Origin: Betaproteobacteria bacterium
GTDB taxonomy: Bacteria; Pseudomonadota; Gammaproteobacteria; Burkholderiales; SG8-41
NCBI GenBank assembly: GCA_025363435.1
Contig: JANYDY010000115.1
Span: 1 to 64,000, forward strand
Direction: 5' to 3'
Length of the DNA stretch: 64,000 bases
Part shown: in pieces, positions 47,077 through 56,184 of the stretch
How the letters are laid out: every line of letters begins with the position of its first letter
Numbering within the stretch: position 1 is the stretch's first letter
Notes under the pieces: model-generated
What the model was told of the DNA's origin: nothing
Database searches by the model: none
What the model saw: the letters and a program-made list of their open reading frames with translations, nothing else
Made by a program: the position numbers and the translations under genes

Positions 47077-48365
47077 CGGCAGCAACGAACAAGTCTTTCC
47101 TCGCCGATTTGCTGGCGGGGCGGCCAACCGCAGACCGTGGCGACGCGATGAGCCGTCTGCGCGCGCGCGCGGTCGAGCGCGTCGGCGCGCTGACGGTGCC
47201 GAACACGCATGATGAAGACTGGCGCTTTACCGATATTTCACCGCTGACGCGCCTGTCGTTTCAGCCGGTGCGCGCGGCGACAAAATTGAGCGCAGCGGAT
47301 ATCGCGCCGTTTGTGCTGGCGGAAGCGGCATCGCGCCTCGTTTTTGTTGACGGTATTTATGCACCGCAGTTGTCGACGCCGGCAAGCGGCCCGGTTGTGC
47401 TGTCATCGCTGGCGGCGGCGCTGCCGGTGCAGGCAATCGCAATTGAGACGGAGCTTGGCCGCATGGCAGCGTTCGAACACAATGCTTTCACGGCTTTGAA
47501 CACGGCCTTCGTCAACGATGGCGCATTGCTGTTGTTGCCGCGCGGCGCGGTAGCTGAAAAACCGGTTCATTTGCTGTTTATAGCCACGCAAAAAGAAGTC
47601 GCCAGTTATCCGCGTTGCCTGGTGGTGGCGGGGGCGGGCAGTAGCGCGACGGTAATCGAAGATTATGTTGCACTGACCGAAGATGCTTATCTGACAAATA
47701 CAGTCGGCGAATTCGTACTTGGCGAAGACGCGCGGCTGCATCATGTTCGCGTGCAGCGCGAGAGCAGCGCCGGTTTTCACGTCGGCCACAGTGCAGTTTC
47801 AATTGCGCACGGCAGCCATTATCACGGCGTCAACGTAGGCTTCGGCGCGCGCTTGTCGCGTTACAACCTCGACATGGTGCAGACGGCGGAAGGCGGTGAA
47901 TGCACGATCGGCGGGCTCGCCATGGTTGATGACAATCAGCTGGCCGACACGCATACCACCATCGATCACACCAAACCGCACGGCGTCAGCCGCCAGCAGC
48001 ACAAGTGCATCGTCGGCGGCAGCGCGCGCGCCGTATTTAATGGCCGCATCGTCGTGCGCAAGGGGGCGCAACTGACCAATTCCACGCAGTCGAGCCGCAA
48101 TCTGCTGCTCTCGGATCGCGCGCGCGTCGATACCAAACCGCAGCTCGAAATATTCGCTGACGACGTGAAGTGCACGCACGGCGCCACTGTCGGTCAGCTT
48201 GAAGCCGACGAAGTGTTTTATCTGAAAAGCCGCGGGCTCTCGGACGCAGCGGCGCGCAGCCTTCTGACCTATGCTTTTGGCGCTGAAATTCTGCGTCAAA
48301 TATCGGTGTCGGAACTGCGTCAGCGGCTTGAGCAGACGGTGCTGGCGCAGACGGAGCGCGCATGA
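47073..48365 (+). CDS. sufD: Fe-S cluster assembly protein SufD
   Basis: A 430-residue SufB paralogue that completes the SufBC2D complex. The N-terminal VPNTHDEDWRFTDISPLTRL is typical, and the C-terminal half has YHGVNVGFGARLSRYN, VGGSARAVFNGRIVVRKGAQ, DDVKCTHGATVGQLEADEVFY (read as DDVKCTHGATVGQLEAD and EVFYLKSRG). The beta-helix core is well preserved. Overlaps sufC and sufS at both ends by four bases. Confidence 0.97.
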   Translation: MTAATNKSFLADLLAGRPTADRGDAMSRLRARAVERVGALTVPNTHDEDWRFTDISPLTRLSFQPVRAATKLSAADIAPFVLAEAASRLVFVDGIYAPQLSTPASGPVVLSSLAAALPVQAIAIETELGRMAAFEHNAFTALNTAFVNDGALLLLPRGAVAEKPVHLLFIATQKEVASYPRCLVVAGAGSSATVIEDYVALTEDAYLTNTVGEFVLGEDARLHHVRVQRESSAGFHVGHSAVSIAHGSHYHGVNVGFGARLSRYNLDMVQTAEGGECTIGGLAMVDDNQLADTHTTIDHTKPHGVSRQQHKCIVGGSARAVFNGRIVVRKGAQLTNSTQSSRNLLLSDRARVDTKPQLEIFADDVKCTHGATVGQLEADEVFYLKSRGLSDAAARSLLTYAFGAEILRQISVSELRQRLEQTVLAQTERA

Positions 48366-49615
48366 AGAGCGCTTCTGCTAAACGTACAGTTGGTGCGGCA
48401 TTTGACGTGCAACGTGTTCGCGCCGACTTTCCGATACTCGACATCAAGGTCGGCGGCAAGCCGCTGGTTTATCTTGATAACGCCGCATCGAGCCAGATGC
48501 CGCAGCCGGTGATCGACCGTCTGGTGCGCTATCAGCGCGAGCAGCACGCCAACATCCATCGCGGTGTGCATTATCTGTCGGAGACCGCTACTGCCGAATT
48601 CGAGGCGGCACGCAGCAAGCTGGCGCGTTTCGTCAACGCGCGCGAAGAGCGCGAAGTGATTTTCACCAGCGGTACCACCGAGGCGATCAATCTTGTTGCG
48701 CACGGCTACGGCCGAAAATTTATCGCCACCGGCGACGAAATCATCCTGACGACGCTGGAACACCATTCGAATATCGTGCCCTGGCAGATGCTGGCTGAAG
48801 AGAAGGGCGCGAAAATCCGCGTCGTGCCGGTCAACGATGCCGGCGAGCTGCTGGTCGACGAATACGAAAAGCTTTTTAACGAACACACGCGTTTTGTCGG
48901 CCTGAGCCATATGTCGAACGCGCTGGGCACGATCAATCCGGTGAAGAGCATGATCGCCTTTGCGCACGCGCGTGGCGTGCCGGTGCTGCTCGACGGCGCG
49001 CAGGCTGCGCCGCATATCGCCATCGATGTGCAGGATCTCGATTGCGATTTCTACGCATTTTCGGGGCACAAGCTGTGCGGCCCGACCGGCATCGGCATGC
49101 TCTACGGCAAAGCCGCGCAACTCGAGCGCATGCAGCCGTTCAAGGGCGGTGGCGACATGATTTTGTCGGTGACGTTCGAGAAAACCACCTACAACACCAT
49201 TCCGCACAAGTTCGAGGCCGGCACGCCGCCGATCGCCGCGGCGATCGGCCTTGGGGCGGCGATTGATTACCTGTCGAACATCGGTCTCGAAACGATTGCG
49301 GCGCATGAACTCGAGTTGCTCGATTACGCCACAAGCGAGGTCAATAAATTGCCCGGTGTGCGTATCCTCGGCACCGCCGAACACAAGGCGGCGGTGCTGT
49401 CGTTTATTGTCGAGGGCGTGCATCCGCACGACGTCGGCACACTGCTCAATCAGGACGGCATCGCCGTGCGCACCGGCCACCACTGCGCGCAGCCGGTGAT
49501 GCGGCGTTTCAAGGTGCCGGCAACCTCGCGCGCCTCGTTCGCGTTCTACAACACCATGGCGGAAGTCGATGCGCTGGTTGCCGGCATTCGCAATGTGCAA
49601 AAGGTTTTTGCCTGA
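48362..49615 (+). CDS. sufS: Cysteine desulfurase SufS
   Basis: A 417-residue group II desulfurase that hands persulfide sulfur to SufU or SufE. LVYLDNAASSQMP opens the fold, TRFVGLSHMSNALGT follows, and the PLP Lys is in FSGHKLCGPTGIGML. The catalytic Cys lies in HHCAQPVMRRF, the short-loop form of SufS. It is the fourth suf gene in the same direction and overlaps sufU by one base. The operon therefore encodes both group I and group II desulfurases. Confidence 0.97.
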   Translation: MKSASAKRTVGAAFDVQRVRADFPILDIKVGGKPLVYLDNAASSQMPQPVIDRLVRYQREQHANIHRGVHYLSETATAEFEAARSKLARFVNAREEREVIFTSGTTEAINLVAHGYGRKFIATGDEIILTTLEHHSNIVPWQMLAEEKGAKIRVVPVNDAGELLVDEYEKLFNEHTRFVGLSHMSNALGTINPVKSMIAFAHARGVPVLLDGAQAAPHIAIDVQDLDCDFYAFSGHKLCGPTGIGMLYGKAAQLERMQPFKGGGDMILSVTFEKTTYNTIPHKFEAGTPPIAAAIGLGAAIDYLSNIGLETIAAHELELLDYATSEVNKLPGVRILGTAEHKAAVLSFIVEGVHPHDVGTLLNQDGIAVRTGHHCAQPVMRRFKVPATSRASFAFYNTMAEVDALVAGIRNVQKVFA

Positions 49616-50103
49616 TGTCCGACCCGAAAGCTCTTTATCAGGAAGTGATCCTCGATCACAACCGCAAGCCGCGCAACTACGGCGCGCTGGCGGATGCGAG
49701 CCATCACGCAGAGGGGCACAACCCGCTGTGCGGCGATCACATTACAATGGCGCTGCGCCTCGATGGCGACAAAGTCGGCGCGATTGCCTTTGAAGGCGAG
49801 TCCTGCGCGATTTGCAAGGCCTCGGCCTCGATGCTGACGACCAACGTCAAGGGCAAATCGCGCGATGAAGCCGAAGTGCTGATACAGGAATTTCGCGACA
49901 TGGCGACCGGCAAACTTGACGTCGCCAGTGAACCGCATCATCTCGGTCGCCTGACGGTATTCGGCGGCGTGCGCGATCTGCCGACGCGCGTGAAATGCGC
50001 GATTCTGCCCTGGCACACGTTGCACGCGGCGTTGAATTCCGCCGGCAGCACTTCCACCGAATCCGAACAGGACCCGATGCATGCGCCGATCGGCGATGCG
50101 TAA
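49615..50103 (+). CDS. sufU: SufU-type scaffold/sulfur transfer protein
   Basis: A 162-residue IscU-fold protein. Three conserved cysteines occur in NPLCGDHITM, ESCAICKASASM and RVKCAILPWHTL, the SufU pattern; the insertion after the second Cys region that marks SufU against IscU is present. SufU from Gram-positive bacteria binds zinc and accepts sulfur from SufS. Its start overlaps the last base of sufS. The C-terminal tail DPMHAPIGDA is not conserved. No hscA, hscB or fdx genes follow, unlike an isc operon. Confidence 0.92.
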   Translation: MSDPKALYQEVILDHNRKPRNYGALADASHHAEGHNPLCGDHITMALRLDGDKVGAIAFEGESCAICKASASMLTTNVKGKSRDEAEVLIQEFRDMATGKLDVASEPHHLGRLTVFGGVRDLPTRVKCAILPWHTLHAALNSAGSTSTESEQDPMHAPIGDA

Positions 50104-50114
50104 CGAGAACAACA

Positions 50115-50675
50115 ATGCCGAAAATTTCTGAAATCGAGAACACGCCGAATCCGAACGCGATGAAGTTCATATTGAAAGAGCCGCTGACCTGGGGTATTGC
50201 CCGCTCCTACGACAATGTGACGCAAGCCGAGGGCGATCCGCTTGCGTCTGCACTGTTCGATATCGAGCACGTCACTAACGTTTTTTATGTAGATCACTGG
50301 ATTACGGTCACGCAGGACGGCGCCGCCGACTGGCAGGAGCTCAAACGCAAAATCGCCGAGCCGATCCGCGAAGCACCTGCGGCTGACGAGCGTTCTGCGC
50401 AGGTTGCCGCCGCCGCCGCGCAGCCGGCTGCTGATATGAGTGAGGCGGATCTGGCGCGGCTCGACCGCATCAACAATTTGCTCGATGAAGAAATCCGCCC
50501 TTATCTGCAGGGCGACGGTGGCGACATTTACGTGGTGTCGCTCGAAGCCAATAAACTTACCGTGCATTATCAGGGCGCTTGCGGCAGTTGCCCGAGCTCG
50601 CTGTCCGGTACGCTGGCCGGCATCGAGAATCTGCTGAAATCGGTCGAGCCCGATATCGAAGTCATAGCTGCCTGA
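50115..50675 (+). CDS. Nfu-type Fe-S carrier (Nfu N domain plus NifU C domain)
   Basis: A 186-residue protein. The N-terminal Nfu_N domain (ENTPNPNAMKFIL, residues 7-19) is joined by an Ala-rich linker to a NifU C-terminal domain with the cluster site YQGACGSCPSSLSGTLAGI (CxxC near residue 155). It carries 4Fe-4S clusters to target enzymes. The layout differs from E. coli NfuA, which has a degenerate A-type N-domain. It closes the iscR-suf operon, 11 bases after sufU. Confidence 0.92.
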   Translation: MPKISEIENTPNPNAMKFILKEPLTWGIARSYDNVTQAEGDPLASALFDIEHVTNVFYVDHWITVTQDGAADWQELKRKIAEPIREAPAADERSAQVAAAAAQPAADMSEADLARLDRINNLLDEEIRPYLQGDGGDIYVVSLEANKLTVHYQGACGSCPSSLSGTLAGIENLLKSVEPDIEVIAA

Positions 50676-50699
50676 CGCAAGCTCGATAAACGCGCCGGC

Positions 50700-51773
50700 A
50701 TGGACAACCTCACGCATGCTCTGAGCGGCGCCCTGCTGGCGAAAGCGACTGCACCTGTCAGACCCGATCGCGGCAGTCCAAGCCTGGGCCAGCGCATGCT
50801 GGCGTGCACGATAGCGACCGGCGTGGTGCCGGATCTGGATTTCATCGCCGGTTATCTGTCGCCGCTCTCCTATCTGTTCTACCACCGCGGCGTTTCGCAC
50901 TCGTTCGTCATGCTGCCGCTGTGGGCAATACTGCTGGGCGCCCTGTGGTCGTGGCTGCAGGCAAGAAACCTGCGGCTGTGGCGCGACTACGCCGGAATTT
51001 TTGCGATGGGTATTGCCCTGCACATAACCGGCGACCTGATTACTTCGTATGGCACGCAGATTTTTGCACCGCTCTCGACCACGCGTTACGCGTTATCAAC
51101 CACCTTCATCATTGATCTGTGGTTGATGGGTTTGCTGGCGGTCGGGCTGGTGATTGCAGTGAGTGCGCGCAATTCGCGTTGGCCTGCGGTGATTGCCTGT
51201 CTTGCTGTCGTCGGCTATATCGGATTTCAGTCGGTGCTGCGCGAGCGTGTGCTTGAATTCGGCGCAGCTTATGCGCGTGAGGCCGGTTTGCAAAATGCGC
51301 GGATACGCGCGTTGCCGAGCCCGTTGTCGCCATTCAACTGGGTGGCGATAGTGCAGCAACCGTCGGACCTGCGGTTTGCCTATGTCAGTCTGTGGCGGGA
51401 TAGTGCGCTGCCGCCACCCGGTGAAAATGCGGGTTTTTTCGAACGCGTCGGCGCGCCCTACCGGCCGCTTGCCGATGCGCAATGGTCGGCACGTACTTTG
51501 TTTGGCGATGGCACCAACGCCGGCGAGCGTGCGATGATCGAAACGGCCTGGCGCGAGCCGGCGTTTGGATTTTTCCGCTGGTTTTCCGCTTATCCGATGT
51601 TTTATCGTATCGAACGAACGGGTGAAAGCGCGTGCGTATGGTTCGAAGATCTACGCTTTCAAACGCCGGGTCGCGCGACGGTGCCGTTTCGTTACGGTAT
51701 GTGCCGCGAACGCGATGGCGCGTGGCAGGCGAATCAACTGCGGGACGACGGTAGCCGCACCTACGTCTACTGA
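50700..51773 (+). CDS. Membrane-bound metal-dependent hydrolase (YdjM/DUF457-like)
   Basis: A 357-residue inner membrane protein. MDNLTHALSGALLAKA, then VVPDLDFIAG and the HRGVSHSFVMLPLWA motif, carry the His/Asp set of the YdjM/DUF457 family, named for a predicted hydrolase. Four or five membrane segments lie in residues 80-185, followed by a periplasmic C-terminal domain of about 160 residues. It starts 25 bases after nfu, so it may be read through from that operon. Function unknown. It is convergent with serB, two bases apart. Confidence 0.83.
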   Translation: MDNLTHALSGALLAKATAPVRPDRGSPSLGQRMLACTIATGVVPDLDFIAGYLSPLSYLFYHRGVSHSFVMLPLWAILLGALWSWLQARNLRLWRDYAGIFAMGIALHITGDLITSYGTQIFAPLSTTRYALSTTFIIDLWLMGLLAVGLVIAVSARNSRWPAVIACLAVVGYIGFQSVLRERVLEFGAAYAREAGLQNARIRALPSPLSPFNWVAIVQQPSDLRFAYVSLWRDSALPPPGENAGFFERVGAPYRPLADAQWSARTLFGDGTNAGERAMIETAWREPAFGFFRWFSAYPMFYRIERTGESACVWFEDLRFQTPGRATVPFRYGMCRERDGAWQANQLRDDGSRTYVY

Positions 51774-51775
51774 AT

Positions 51776-52606
51776 TCAGTTGAACAGGTTCAAGACGCCG
51801 TCGAGTCCGACCCAGGTCAGAGCGTGTGTCGCCTGCGCGCGCACCACCGGCTTGGCGTGATAGGCGATGCCCACACCGGCCTCGCTCATGAATTTCAGAT
51901 CGTTGGCGCCGTCGCCCATGCCGATGATCTGTTCTTTATTGATACCAAGTTCTTCGCGTTTTTCAATCAAGGCCTGTTTCTTGACCTCCGCGTCGACTAT
52001 TTCGCCAACGACTTTTCCGGTCAGCATGTCGTCGGCGATTTCCAGCATGTTGGAACGCGTGTAATCGAGCTGCAGGCGTTCGCAGATGCGTTCGGTAAAG
52101 AAGGTAAAGCCGCCGGAAACCAGCAGCGTTTTGATGTCGAGACGACGGAAGCGCGCAATCATGATTTCCGCGCCCGGCGACAGACGTACGCGTTCGTCGT
52201 AAACACGCTTCAAGGCGCCGGCTTTGAGGCCTTTCAAAAGCGCGACGCGTTCGCGCAGGCTTTGCGGGTAATCGAGTTCGCCGCGCATGGCGGCGGCGGT
52301 GATCGCCGCGACCTGCGGTTTTAATCCCTGCATGTCGGCGATTTCGTCGATGCATTCGATCGTTATCAGCGTCGAATCCATATCCATGACGGCAAGGCGT
52401 TGTTCGGCGAGGCGGCGTTCCGCCGGCACGAATGCGTAATCGAGTTTTTTTTCTTCGCAGAAAGGCGCGATGTCGACGTGCGCGGTGGCGTCGCGCAGGC
52501 GGAATGCCGAAGGTGTGATCGCTTCGATCGCTGCGGCGCCGGCGAGTTTGGCGAGGTGTTTCAGGTCCGGTGTGGCGATGTCGGCGCCTTGTATGATCAG
52601 ATTCAT
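51776..52606 (-). CDS. serB: Phosphoserine phosphatase
   Basis: A 276-residue HAD phosphatase, last step of serine synthesis. The nucleophile motif is MDMDSTLI (residues 74-81), followed by LVSGGFTFFTERI with the Ser, and GMGDGANDLKFMSEAGVGIAY with the acidic metal site. The N-terminal 70-residue regulatory-type domain is present. It overlaps mfd by four bases. Serine made here is also the substrate of CysE. Confidence 0.96.
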   Translation of the reverse strand: MNLIIQGADIATPDLKHLAKLAGAAAIEAITPSAFRLRDATAHVDIAPFCEEKKLDYAFVPAERRLAEQRLAVMDMDSTLITIECIDEIADMQGLKPQVAAITAAAMRGELDYPQSLRERVALLKGLKAGALKRVYDERVRLSPGAEIMIARFRRLDIKTLLVSGGFTFFTERICERLQLDYTRSNMLEIADDMLTGKVVGEIVDAEVKKQALIEKREELGINKEQIIGMGDGANDLKFMSEAGVGIAYHAKPVVRAQATHALTWVGLDGVLNLFN

Positions 52607-55600
52607 CGTTTGCTCTTTACGGGTTCGGGTGGCGCAGCCAGTTCGGCGAACAGTTGCTTCACGCGTTCGACGCGTTCGGCCACTTCATGCAGATCGGCTT
52701 CGACGCGCAGTTTATCCTGCCCGGCCAGCTTGTATCGTTTATTGCGATGGATCATTTGCATGACGCGTGCAGCGTCGATTGGCGGGTTCGGGATGAATTG
52801 CAGCTGTATGGACGATTCCGAGGCGTCGATACGCGCAATGCCGAGGGGTTTGCCGAGCAGCCGCAGGCGGTGGCTTTCGAGCAGTGTTCTGGCGTGTTCG
52901 GGCAGAAGGCCGAAGCGGTCGATCAGTTCTTCGTGCATACGATCGAGGTCGTCGGGGTTTTCGCAGTTGGCGAGCCGCTTGTAGAGCACCAGCCGCTCGT
53001 GCACGTCGTTGCAGTAGGCATCGGGCAACAGCGCCGGCGCATGCAGATTGATTTCGGTGGTCACCCCCAGGGGGGCGGCGAGGTCTGGCTCTTTGCCGAG
53101 CTTTAACGATTTGACCGCGGTGTCGAGCATGCTGCAATAGAGATTGAAGCCGACTTCCTGCATTTCGCCGGCCTGCGAATCGCCGAGCACTTCACCGGCG
53201 CCGCGGATTTCAAGGTCGTGCATGGCGAGGAAAAAGCCCGAACCGAGCTCTTCCATCAACTGAATCGCTTCCAGCCGCTTCTTTGCTTGTGAAGTGATTT
53301 CACCTTCGTCGGGCAAGAGCAAATAGGCATAGGCCTGGTGATGTGAGCGGCCGACGCGACCGCGCAACTGGTGCAGCTGTGCCAAACCGAACTTGTCGGC
53401 GCGATTGATAATGATGGTGTTGGCGGTCGGCACGTCGATGCCGGTTTCGATGATGGTAGTGCAGAGCAGAACATTGAAACGCTGCTGGTAGAAATCGCGC
53501 ATCACCATTTCGAGTTCGCGCTCGCGCATCTGGCCATGTGCGATGCGGATGCGCGCCTCCGGCAAGAGGCGGACGAGGTTTTCCTCGGTCTGCCGCATCG
53601 TGTCGACGTCGTTGTGCAGAAAATAAATCTGCCCGCCGCGTTTGAGTTCGCGCAAGGCCGCTTCGCGGATCAGGCCTTTGCTGCTGCGCGACACGAATGT
53701 CTTAATGGCGAGCCGGCGCTGCGGCGCCGTCGCAATCACCGAAAAATCGCGCAGGCCTTCGAGCGCCATGCCGAGCGTGCGCGGAATCGGCGTGGCCGTC
53801 AGTGTTAGCACATCGACCTCGGCGCGTAAGGCTTTCAGGCGCTCTTTCTGGCGCACGCCGAAGCGGTGTTCCTCGTCGATGATGACGAGGCCCAACTGAC
53901 GGAATTTGATATCGCTTTGCAATAGCTTGTGCGTGCCGATGACGATATCGACCTTGCCTTCGCCGAGTGCGACCAGCGTCTCATTGACCTCTTTCTGCGA
54001 ACGAAAGCGCGACAGTTCGCCGATTTTGACCGGCCAGTCGGCGAAGCGGTCGGAGAAGGTGTTGAAGTGCTGTTCGGCCAGCAGGGTGGTCGGCACCAGC
54101 ACCGCGACCTGTTTGCCTTCGTTGATGGCGACGAAGGCGGCGCGTAGCGCCACTTCGGTTTTGCCGAAACCGACGTCGCCGCAGATCAGGCGATCCATCG
54201 GTTTGCCCTGCTGCATGTCGTTTAGTGTCGCGTTGATGGCGGCGCGCTGATCCGGCGTTTCCTCGAAAGGAAAGGCTTCGCAGAAGGCGTCGTAGTCGTG
54301 TTGCACTAGATTGAAGGCATGGCCTTCGCGCGAAGCGCGTTGTGCATAGAGATTCAGCAACTCGGCGGCGGTGTCGCGCACGCGCGCGGCAGCTTTTTTC
54401 TTGGCTTTTTCCCACTGGCCGCTGCCGAGATCGTGCAGGGGTGCGGTTTCGGCCGGGCCACCGCTATAGCGACTGATCAGATGCAGTTGCGATACCGGCA
54501 CATAGAGTTTGTCGCCGCGCGTATATTCGAGTGCAAGGAATTCAGTTTCGCCATCGCCGAAATCGAGGTTTTCAAGACCGAGGTAACGGCCAATACCGTG
54601 GCTTTCGTGCACCACCGGGTCGCCGACCTTGACCTCCGAGAGGTCGCGCAGCATGCCTTCGGCAGTAGTCTTGCGCGCTTCGCGTTCGCGCTTGGCGCGC
54701 ACCTGCGAGGCGTAGAGTTCGTTTTCGGTGACGACGGCGAAACCGCGGGTATGAATAAAGCCGGTGGCGCAGGGCGCAACACCGATCATCAGTGCTTGCG
54801 TACTTTTTACGAACTCATCGAAACTCGCGCACGGCAGCGGCTTCAGGCCGTACTGGGCGAAATATTCGAGCATGGTCTCGCGGCGCCCGGCGGACTCGGC
54901 CAGCAGTAGTGTGCGGCCGCTGTAGCCATTGAGAAACGTTTTGAGTTGCGCGAGCGGATCGTTCGCTCTTCGATCAACAGCCAAATTTGGCAGGGCTGTG
55001 GTCTCACCCCCATCCCCGCCTTTCCCCTTCGAGGGGGAAGGCGTTTCCTTTGGCATATTGAGCGCGCGCGCGTCATTCCCTCCCCCTTGAGGGGGGAGGG
55101 CCAGGGTGGGGGTGGCAGCCGTCGAAATTTCAATGCGGGCAAAAGATTTGATTGCACCGAAGAAAGCATCGGCGGCAAGAAACAGTTCGCGCGGCGCCAG
55201 CACCGGCTCGGCGCGGTTGCCGCCGAAGAGTTCGTAACGCGCCTGCGTATCCAGCCAGAACTGTTCAATTGCCGGCGCGACGTCACCGTGCAGGATGATC
55301 GTCGTGTTCTCCGGCAGATAGTCGGTCAGGATTGCGGTGTTCTCGAAGAACAGCGGCAGGAAGTATTCGATGCCGGCGGGTGCGATGCCGTTGCTGACGT
55401 CTTTGTAGAGCCTGGAGCGCGATGCGTCGCCGTCGATGCGCGCGCGGAAGTTGCGGCGGAACATGGTCTGGCCGTCTTCGTCGAGCGGAAACTCGCGTGC
55501 CGGCAGCAGGCGCACTTCCGGCACCTTGTAAATGCTGCGCTGGGTGTCGACGTCGAAGCTGCGGATCGATTCGATCTGGTCGTCGAAGAGATCGATGCGG

Positions 55601-56148
55601 TAAGGCAGTGCGCTGCCCATCGGGAATAGATCGATGATGCCGCCGCGGAAACTGTATTCGCCGGGCGTGAGCACCTGCTTGACGTGGCTGTAGCCGGCGA
55701 TGGTCAATTGCTTGCGCAGTTCGTCGCCGGCGAGTTTTTCGCCCTGTTTGAAAAAGAAAGTGCGCGCGGCGAGATATTCGTTCGGCATCAAGCGATAAAG
55801 TGCAGTGGTGACCGGCACGATCGCGACGTCGAAGGTCTGCTGCGTGATTTGGTACAGCGTGGCGAGGCGCTCGGAGACCAGATCCTGATGTGGCGAGAAA
55901 TGATCGTAGGGCAGGGTTTCCCAGTCCGGCAGCAGATGCACTTTCAGTGCCGGATTGAAGAAGGGAATCTCTTCGAGCAGCCGTTGCGCGTCGGCGGCGG
56001 TGCCGGTAATCACGGCGAGCGGGCGCACCCTACCCGCCAGTTCGGCGATCGCGAGCGCGTCGGCCGAGCCGTGGAGCGGGCCCGCGCTGCCCTTGTGGCC
56101 GCGCGGCAATGCTTCCATCAACATTCTGTATGCTGCAGGTTGTTTCAA
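52603..56148 (-). CDS. mfd: Transcription-repair coupling factor Mfd
   Basis: A 1181-residue helicase-like translocase that removes stalled RNA polymerase and recruits UvrA. The UvrB-homology N-terminus has GSADALAIAELAG and LPDWETLPYDHFSPH; the RNA polymerase binding region and the RecG-like motor follow (GDVGFGKTEVALRAAF, IIDEEHRFGVRQKERLK, TLTATPIPRTLGMAL, and the QLRGRVGRSHHQAYAY block). Residues about 345-383 come from an in-frame inverted REP pair (55003-55115), which accounts for the roughly 33 residues above E. coli length. The reading frame remains open through the insert. Confidence 0.97.
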   Translation of the reverse strand: MKQPAAYRMLMEALPRGHKGSAGPLHGSADALAIAELAGRVRPLAVITGTAADAQRLLEEIPFFNPALKVHLLPDWETLPYDHFSPHQDLVSERLATLYQITQQTFDVAIVPVTTALYRLMPNEYLAARTFFFKQGEKLAGDELRKQLTIAGYSHVKQVLTPGEYSFRGGIIDLFPMGSALPYRIDLFDDQIESIRSFDVDTQRSIYKVPEVRLLPAREFPLDEDGQTMFRRNFRARIDGDASRSRLYKDVSNGIAPAGIEYFLPLFFENTAILTDYLPENTTIILHGDVAPAIEQFWLDTQARYELFGGNRAEPVLAPRELFLAADAFFGAIKSFARIEISTAATPTLALPPQGGGNDARALNMPKETPSPSKGKGGDGGETTALPNLAVDRRANDPLAQLKTFLNGYSGRTLLLAESAGRRETMLEYFAQYGLKPLPCASFDEFVKSTQALMIGVAPCATGFIHTRGFAVVTENELYASQVRAKREREARKTTAEGMLRDLSEVKVGDPVVHESHGIGRYLGLENLDFGDGETEFLALEYTRGDKLYVPVSQLHLISRYSGGPAETAPLHDLGSGQWEKAKKKAAARVRDTAAELLNLYAQRASREGHAFNLVQHDYDAFCEAFPFEETPDQRAAINATLNDMQQGKPMDRLICGDVGFGKTEVALRAAFVAINEGKQVAVLVPTTLLAEQHFNTFSDRFADWPVKIGELSRFRSQKEVNETLVALGEGKVDIVIGTHKLLQSDIKFRQLGLVIIDEEHRFGVRQKERLKALRAEVDVLTLTATPIPRTLGMALEGLRDFSVIATAPQRRLAIKTFVSRSSKGLIREAALRELKRGGQIYFLHNDVDTMRQTEENLVRLLPEARIRIAHGQMRERELEMVMRDFYQQRFNVLLCTTIIETGIDVPTANTIIINRADKFGLAQLHQLRGRVGRSHHQAYAYLLLPDEGEITSQAKKRLEAIQLMEELGSGFFLAMHDLEIRGAGEVLGDSQAGEMQEVGFNLYCSMLDTAVKSLKLGKEPDLAAPLGVTTEINLHAPALLPDAYCNDVHERLVLYKRLANCENPDDLDRMHEELIDRFGLLPEHARTLLESHRLRLLGKPLGIARIDASESSIQLQFIPNPPIDAARVMQMIHRNKRYKLAGQDKLRVEADLHEVAERVERVKQLFAELAAPPEPVKSKR
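55003..55115. repeat. Inverted pair of REP-like elements (REPIN) inside mfd
   Basis: Two 38-42 bp copies of a CACCCCCA...CCCC...AGGGGGAAG-type unit lie in opposite orientation: 55003-55040 and, as the reverse, 55074-55115. Each can form its own G/C hairpin around the CCCC...GGGG core. Together they read through in frame in mfd as TLALPPQGGG and PSPSKGKGGDGG. This is the arrangement of REPINs mobilised by RAYT transposases. No other copy or RAYT gene was seen in the window. Confidence 0.78.
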
Positions 56149-56184
56149 AAAAGGCGCAATTATACCGGCGTTTGCGTCAGGTAT

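Noticed and set aside
48320..49600. Minus-strand ORF of 426 codons
   Set aside because: Antisense to sufS, whose catalytic Cys and PLP Lys are intact; the frame is a composition artefact.
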